This document shows positions 58,055-64,000 of a stretch of 64,000 nt of DNA, in pieces. The stretch is from Terfezia claveryi (taxonomy: Eukaryota; Ascomycota; Pezizomycetes; Pezizales; Pezizaceae), in NCBI GenBank assembly GCA_015179025.1, contig WHUX01000015.1, positions 310,001 to 374,000 of the forward strand, read 5' to 3'. Below the pieces are notes generated by a model. That model was not told where the DNA came from, searched no databases, and worked only from the letters and a program-made list of their open reading frames with translations. Each line of letters starts with the position of its first letter. The first letter of the stretch is position 1. Position numbers and translations under genes: made by a program.

Positions 58055-61000
58055 TCAAACAAACTTAATATCTTCAAAGAGCGACGCGCGGACTTGTGTC
58101 AGCGCCGCAAGCTCCATGATAAACTCCTGTACCCATTATTCGTTAGTAAAACCAAATCTCCATTAATTCATTAGAGCAAGCAATATATGCCACCCACCTG
58201 CAATATCAACACATTAGTCAAAAGGTGACTCAACGAAAACTCCCTCTCCCTCGCCTCCACTCTCACCGAGCCCGCGGCACTTACTTCCCCACTAGCCGGC
58301 CTATCCACAGGGGTCGCGCTCCTCACGCTCCCACCCGTATCACTCGCCCCTTCCTCATCCGGAGGAGGCGGCATGAACTGCGCTGGATGCAAGCTCCGGA
58401 CTTTCCTCATACTCGTATCCGCTACATGCGTTCCAAACGGTACACTGTCCCTAGCAGTGCCGCTTCGTGGCCTTGCACCCACGCGGTCCCCATCGGGGGA
58501 GAACATCCTCCTCGCGGGAATCCGGTTGGACGGAGGCCGGTTGGGGGTCGAGTATCCAGAGCCATCGAGTTGCGCTTGGAGCGGTCGCCCACGGACGGAG
58601 GAGTTAGGGGCGACTGCTGAGATGAGGGTATCGAAGACGTTTTGGCTGCTGGTGCTACGGGATGGTTGAGGAGGGGCACCTTGACCGGACATAGCCTCGT
58701 TGAGGTGCTCCGTAAGTCTGAAGGCGTTCTTTCGCTCATGGAGTTTGTCGTCCAGATCAGGGATTTCCCGTCGGTAAGCCTCAATCTGTTTCGTCAAGGA
58801 TTGTAAAACCTCCATCACTGGTGGTGTATCCTTCCACTTAGGCTCCTTCCTTGCTCTCTTGAGACCCTTCATTTGCTTCCTCTCCAGCTCTTCTAAAAGC
58901 CCATCTCCCAACTCCCCTTCCGCAATCAACTCCTCCCATTCCTCCTCGAACTCCTCGTCCGAGTCCTCATCATACTCATAATGCACCGGGTCGTAAAGAA
59001 ACCAACCCTCCGGCTTCATATAACAGCAACTCGCCAAATCCACGATCACACAAGTCAGAATCAAGTTTGTCTCTACTGAATTCGAGAAAAAGGTTGACAA
59101 AAGCTCCACCACGCTTTTCAAGAGCGGATCATCGAGCCTGAGTGTATGCGTATATAAATCCTGCGCTCTCGACTCACTCCGCTGGTTCTCCTGGGGATTC
59201 TTGATCTCTAATGCCTTCGCAGAACAAGGATGACATTCCAACAGTTCCAAGTTATCTTTCAGGTACGCCTCGTAGGAATCCGCTCCGCAAACATTCTCCG
59301 CACCAATTCTCTTAATCATAGAAAAGAGCAGTTTCATTTCCTTCGTATGTGCTCCAATAGTTCTCTGTGGTGCACCTTCGTCTATGCGCCTTACCTTCAG
59401 CAGTGTAGATATGGAGTATGAGTGATGTTTTCGTAATATTATCGAGATTAGCCGTAATGTTGCTGCCACTGTTTGCTGGGATTTCGATTTAAGTGAGGTT
59501 AATATTAAATCAGCAAGGCTGAATAAGTCGGGTGAGGGTTTGCTGTCGGCTTTCGCCGCAATGGTGAGAAGGTCAAGTGACCTTCGACGACGAGCTACAC
59601 TAGGTGTGGGAGGAGTCGTGGAGGGCGTTGATGGTTTTTCGTGGAGTGCCATGAGGTATGATAGGATGAGATGAATGATTTCTGGGTGTTCTAGAGTATC
59701 GAGGATAACTCGTATGTAGGTTAAAACCGCTACTGCAGATCCACCATCAATATCTGAACTCTCCAGAAGCGAAGGATATCTAGAGATTATGAATTAGCCT
59801 AGCTCGGGTTACCTGACAAGGGTAAACCGCACAATAGCTGTTGTAGGAATAATATCCGAAAATGGTCCAGCAGCGTCTGCTTCACCTCTACGCTTTTGCA
59901 ATGATTCAGCACATCCTGCCAAAATATTAAATAACTTAAAAACGTATCCAGATGCGTCTGAAACTCAGGACTGGTCGAAGCCTCGGCTGCGTATGCAAGC
60001 TCATTGGCGGGGTTAGTGTAATCTGACAACGTTAATATTGTAGGTTGCTCCTTCTCCGAGTAGGTTATAACCAACTTCCTGCATCCCAAATATTGTCGTT
60101 AGAACCATGTGTGTAGGCATTCCGGTGGGCAATTTCGTGACAAACCTGCTTAGCTGACTGTATAAAGCCCCGAGCCCACTGGCCATCAAGGTCGCCAAAT
60201 CACTCTCAATCATCCACCGCTCCAACTCACTTCCTGGACTCGCTGCCTCAATGATATATAGCAGTCCCGTCCTCGCAAAGTCCCCAACCCTTCCCTCACT
60301 ATACACAAAGTCGATCAGCAAATAGAATAACGGAAAATCATCCTTATTTGTGACCCCTTGAAACTTCTGATGTTTTCCCAAAGATTCATACTGCTCCCTT
60401 CCATCTCCCCTATCCCCACCACCCAGGCCGGTAAACCATATCGGCAAAATCGCCGGTGCCTGCCTAATCTTTGCCGTGATATTAAACAGCAACTTAACAA
60501 ACTCATTCGAAAAAGCCGAGTCCAACCTCTGACTCGTCTTCCCCATAAAGTTCATCAAACTAAGCGCAAAGCTCTCTTGCCCCAGGAAATTTTCATCCTG
60601 AGTATCTACAAGCGTCGAGAACGTAGTAATCGTTTCCTTGACCACATCCAGCCTCGCAATTTGCCCAATCTTCGATAATGCAATGTAGACTTGTTGCTGA
60701 TAGGCGAAACCCATGCAGTGTCTATCTGAACGCTTTTCCTCCTCGAGCAACATTTCGTTTAACCGTTTGATATTCTCCTGGAAGAAGTCTTGCGAGGCCT
60801 CGTCGTTTTCCCGGGCATTGCGCCATGTATGCTATCAACGATTGAAAACTCTCAGCTTTTCCGAATTCACACCCCATGGAGCTGGGGACCTGTACCAGAA
60901 TTTGCTGCCAAATCCGCTTGAACTTCTGTAATCTCTGATCCGGTGTCACGGGATGATGCGGCTGCTGTTCCTTTCTCCGCTGTAAGGCACTGGAGCTCCC

Positions 61001-61104
61001 TGTGCCTCCGATTAATCGATTCCACTGCCCTTTGTCAGCGCTAAATATCGCCTCCAACAACGTCTATTTTCCCCCAATCACATGGCAATACTCACAAAGT
61101 CCAT
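58055..61104 (-). CDS. FHIP family protein (FTS-Hook-interacting protein, RAI16-like)
   Basis: In Aspergillus FhipA is part of the FTS-Hook-FHIP complex linking early endosomes to dynein. Six exons: 61104-61096, 61024-60896, 60831-60146, 60078-59833, 59779-58198, 58126-58055, giving 907 aa with every junction in phase. Exon 1 is only nine bases, ATG GAC TTT, giving MDF-WNRLIGG, which fits the MDFW start of this family. Seen: RLQKFKRIWQQIL-HTWRNARENDEASQDFF; VYIALSKIGQIARLDVV; DFPLFYLLIDFVYSEGRVGDFARTGLL as the conserved core; YSQLSRKLVITYSE; LLYPSLLESSDIDGGSAV; acidic EYDEDSDEEFEEEWEEL; Ser/Pro-rich region; C-terminal LTNVLILQEFIMELAALTQV. Introns are 53-71 nt. Head-to-head with MED20. Confidence 0.9.
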
Positions 61105-61316
61105 TTTATAACAAGTACTCGAGTTGCCACTGGTTTGTTGAGAGATACGTGGGGCAGTTTCCGACGCTCTTGGGCAAGCTAAACGGGTGCTTACATAACG
61201 GGCAGGGCACCAAAGCTCCTAGTTTCTTGGGGGAACCCTGACTTGACCCACTTGGCTAAAACTCATACTCTCCCATCGTAACACTGAAGAAGTTGAACAA
61301 AGGTTCTATTCCAAAG
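61105..61316. promoter_or_regulatory. Bidirectional promoter region FHIP / MED20
   Basis: Only 212 bp separate the two start codons, which point away from each other, so the promoters must overlap. No TATA-like box is obvious. Confidence 0.55.
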
Positions 61317-62100
61317 ATGCCTGTGACCGGGTGACTATCCTTATCTACCTCTCATCCCTCTTGTCAGCCATATGCTAACAAGTGCCTACTGGCAGCCTCT
61401 TCTTCATCCCCGAAATCAACCACTCCTCAGCCACCAACACCGTCCAGAGCTTCCTCGACCGCCTCAACAAATTGCACAACCCCACTCTATACTCCAAATG
61501 GGCCTTTGAGCACCGTCTCTACCGCGAAGCCCCCCTCCCCCCACCGACCTCCCCCTCCGTCTCCCACCACACACCACCACAACAACCCCCATCCGCAGTC
61601 AAGACCATCCAAGTCCTTGAACTATCCAACCACGCTAAAGCCTTCACCCTCGCTGGTTCCAGCATCATCACCATTGACCGCGACTTCGACACATTGGTAA
61701 AGAACAAAATGGGTGCGTTGTGGCATATTCGACAGACATTGAAGGCGCAGCAGGGGGATTGTTATGAAGTGGATGATTTCAGGGTGAAGATTGCACAGGT
61801 CTTCCAGGGGCAGGATGTTAAGGGTGTACTCATTGAGGTAGGTGGCTTTGCCCAACACGCTGGGGCTCGAGATATCAGAACAAACGCTGATCAAGCTCGA
61901 CGTAGGTGGAGTATACCCCATGTCAATATCTTGCTCAGGGAGAGCCTATAATCCGGGACTTTATAGAGCAATTGCGCCTACCGAACGCAAGAGAATTCTT
62001 CCGACCGAAAGACTACAATCCCGCTTATGCTGGCGAAGATAAGGTATTCACGATTCTGGACACGGGCCGACAATATATGGAGTTGCTCAGGATGAGATAA
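61317..62100 (+). CDS. med20: Mediator complex subunit 20 (SRB2/TRF-proximal)
   Basis: MED20 sits in the Mediator head module with MED18 and contacts RNA polymerase II machinery. Exons are 61317-61330, 61396-61837 and 61906-62100, giving 216 aa. The 14-base first exon gives MPVTG, then LFFIPEINHSS, the conserved start of fungal MED20. The second junction gives GVLIE-VEYTPCQYL, also expected. Introns are 65 and 68 nt with good donors (GTGACT, GTAGGT) and CTAAC/CTGAT branch-like sites. Seen: KWAFEHRLYRE, ALWHIRQTLKAQQGDCYEVDD, DFRVKIAQVFQ, GEPIIRDFIEQL and the family C-terminus LDTGRQYMELLRMR. Pro-rich loop at about 55-75. The length is typical. Confidence 0.92.
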
Positions 62101-62359
62101 AATCGACAATCATAATTTATTGTAAGATAACGACGGCAAGATCGAATGTAGGTATGCTGCTATAAAACCCTATCAACAATACTAAGTATGATATGCACCA
62201 CCAGAATACCGTCATGCAACACAGAAAAAAATAAGACAGAACCAGGGTATAATACGCCTTGACAACAGTAAAAACAATCCATAATGCCCCAATGGGAAAA
62301 GGCCCGCAAAATGAAGGATACCACATGTTATACAGTTTACCAGAATCCCACAAAAGCCT

Positions 62360-63985
62360 CTACATCACGAAAAAGCTTAGTACGCTACCAGCAGCCAACC
62401 CTCCCACAAGCCACATTGACATGAATCCTCCAGCCGCTGCTCTCTCTGACTCTGTAACCATGTCAGGCGCTGCCATCAGGTTGTTTGCACCCAGCCAACC
62501 GTTGCTTATTCCGAAGGCCATTTGAATAAGCCAATACATAGAGTCACTATTCAAATACGCACCTTGTCCCTTGATATTGCACATCAGGTAGAGGGGTATG
62601 AAAACTAAACGACCCATTGATAGGATAGCAAGCAACTTGGGGCAGTAAACCCTAAAGAAGGGGTATGCGCAGATAACACGGCCAGCCAAATCACCAGTGT
62701 TCCAGATCATGAACGACAGAGGAATGAAAACATCGGGTTGGAAGCAGCGTGATTGCGTCTCCACAGGACGGACAGATACAATAGCCTATACTTTTTGTTA
62801 ATTCTGCAGCTGTCGCATGTTTGAACTTTGAGCTTACCTGAGTGTATACTGGGAAGATCATTGTGACAGCAAAGGTGAAAAAGACACTGAACGCCACATA
62901 TTTCAACTTTCCCAACAACACCCAAAATGATATATCCCCATTCAAAGCAGCATTATCATATGTCTCATCTTCCGTGTCAATGATATCGCCTGGGTTCTCA
63001 ATTTGTGACTCCTGGCGCCGCTTAAGGGCCGCGATTGCTACATATGCAATAGCCGAAACCAGTGTCGCAGTAATGAAGTAGAAAAATGCGCTCAAAGGTG
63101 AGACAGTTGGTAACTCGTCTGCAACAACAGAGTTATCGGGTTCCATTGGAGGAACGAGCAGAATTGACATGATCTCTATTCCCGACGGTCAGGTCTTCAT
63201 CCTCCAATATCAAGCACTGGAAACGTACGTGCGATGGCAGGCAGTACTCCTGCAATACCCTGTCCCACCATCATAGCCTGTGTATTGATTGCATCGAACC
63301 TATTAACCCACGAGAATGCCCCATTCTGCATCATTCCCGAGGCCAAGCTCGAAAGAAACACATTGAACAAGGTGAAGACCAGATACACCGCTGGGCCAGC
63401 ACTGCGCCATATCAAAGTACTCAAAGCTAGAAGCGTAAATGCTGTTGCGTTTATCTTGAGAGATCTCAGGATACGGCCTGGATAATCTGTCTTGGATTGA
63501 CTTGATTCAGCCAACGAGAGGTAAACAACACTGGCCAAGTTGGTGACGGTCGACACCAGCAGGATGAGGGACTGGAAGTTATCTAGGATATATGGGCTCT
63601 GTAGGGAGGTAAAGAGTATGTTAGACCGATCCCATTGGTACAGGACTCGCGATGGTGCGTGCCGGTAAACGTACCGTCGCAAAACGCCGCTGGAAATAAG
63701 TCGCACATGCCATGAACATATTCCACGACCACAACCTGTGCCGGAGCTTCAAGTAAGTTTCTACATCCACCAGTAACACCAGATTTCGGTATAGAGAAAA
63801 AAGACATACATAGCAACTCCCACCAACGCAAACACCACATACTCAAACGTTGAAGTTTCCCGCTTCGCCTTCACCGAGCTCCCACCATCTTCATCCCGAC
63901 GGCGTTCCTGTGTTGTTTCACTTTGCTCTGGCAACGGCTCATAGCTCTGTGTACGGGGCCGAACGAGCCTGTTAATTGTTTCCAT
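62360..63985 (-). CDS. fun26: Equilibrative nucleoside transporter (FUN26-like)
   Basis: ENT-family carrier; the yeast homologue FUN26 exports nucleosides and bases from the vacuole. Five exons: 63985-63810, 63735-63675, 63598-63229, 63175-62838, 62785-62360, giving 456 aa, with all four junctions in phase and introns of 52-76 nt. Seen: hydrophilic N-terminus with RTQSYEPLPEQSE; TM1 FEYVVFALVGVAMLWSWNMF; LDNFQSLILLVSTVTNLASV; FLSSLASGMMQNGAFSW and TQAMMVGQGIAGVLPAIAQI, the ENT signature around TM4-5; an acidic cytoplasmic loop (IIDTEDETYDN) between TM6 and TM7; FAVTMIFPVYTQ; FMIWNTGDLAGRV; C-terminal TM10-11 with SNGWLGANNLM. The start is the first ATG, 15 bp inside the right edge of the window, so the promoter is missing. 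Convergent with MED20 (259-bp gap). Confidence 0.93.
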
Positions 63986-64000
63986 ATTGAACTGACCGAA

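Noticed and set aside
1..64000. CRISPR array, prokaryotic operon or phage
   Set aside because: No regularly spaced repeats; the gene structure is eukaryotic throughout.

Overview
This is nuclear DNA of a filamentous ascomycete (Pezizomycotina). The evidence is split genes with short introns of about 50-90 nt (GTRNGT donors, CTAAC/CTAAT-like branch sites), long pyrimidine-rich leaders, an intron-containing tRNA, and proteins that read as filamentous-fungal orthologues (sulfur controller SconB, Atg17, FHIP, MED20). Gene density is low, about 13 genes in 64 kb, with very large non-coding stretches. That would suit an early-diverging class such as Pezizomycetes or Orbiliomycetes, but this placement is inference.

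Layout. 1-494: 5' part of atg17 (-), cut by the window edge. 3188-5792: sconB/MET30-type F-box WD40 protein (+). 5793-21700: about 16 kb with no gene I can support, only low-complexity tracts, a foldback repeat and degenerate mini-insertions. 23065-25264: CBM21 regulatory subunit of protein phosphatase 1 (+), with a long CT-rich leader. 26774-26883: tRNA-Ile(UAU) with intron. 29485-30473: mitochondrial BolA (BOL3 type, +). 37244-37713: possible small hypothetical gene (-). 38662-41451: a PIF/Harbinger-type DNA transposon with perfect 58-bp terminal inverted repeats but broken genes. 43607-45919: ferredoxin-reductase-type FAD/NADP oxidoreductase (+), convergent with 46837-49143, the valine/isoleucine enzyme dihydroxy-acid dehydratase ILV3 (-, eight exons). 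51581-53670: Ser/Thr kinase (+). 54696-57234: haspin-like kinase (+). 58055-61104: FHIP (Hook-interacting) protein (-), sharing a 212-bp bidirectional promoter region with 61317-62100, Mediator subunit MED20 (+). 62360-63985: equilibrative nucleoside transporter of the FUN26 type (-).

The genes are ordinary housekeeping and regulatory functions (sulfur regulation, glycogen/PP1 targeting, Fe-S maturation, branched-chain amino acids, mitotic kinase, dynein/endosome adaptor, transcription). They do not form a pathway cluster. ILV3 is an Fe-S enzyme and the BolA protein belongs to Fe-S maturation, so those two are linked functionally but not as neighbours.

The most unusual signal lies between the genes. 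A family of very short insertions (about 10-39 nt) all share one fixed end, TAGTCTGGTTGGCAC (reverse GTGCCAACCAGACTA), have a variable other end, and are flanked by 8-10 bp direct repeats that look like target-site duplications. At least six copies have perfect flanking repeats and three more have imperfect ones. About twenty related or shortened copies of the motif occur in the window, none in an exon. I do not recognise this family. It looks like 5'-truncated retroposition, or abortive remnants of a transposon making 8-10 bp duplications.
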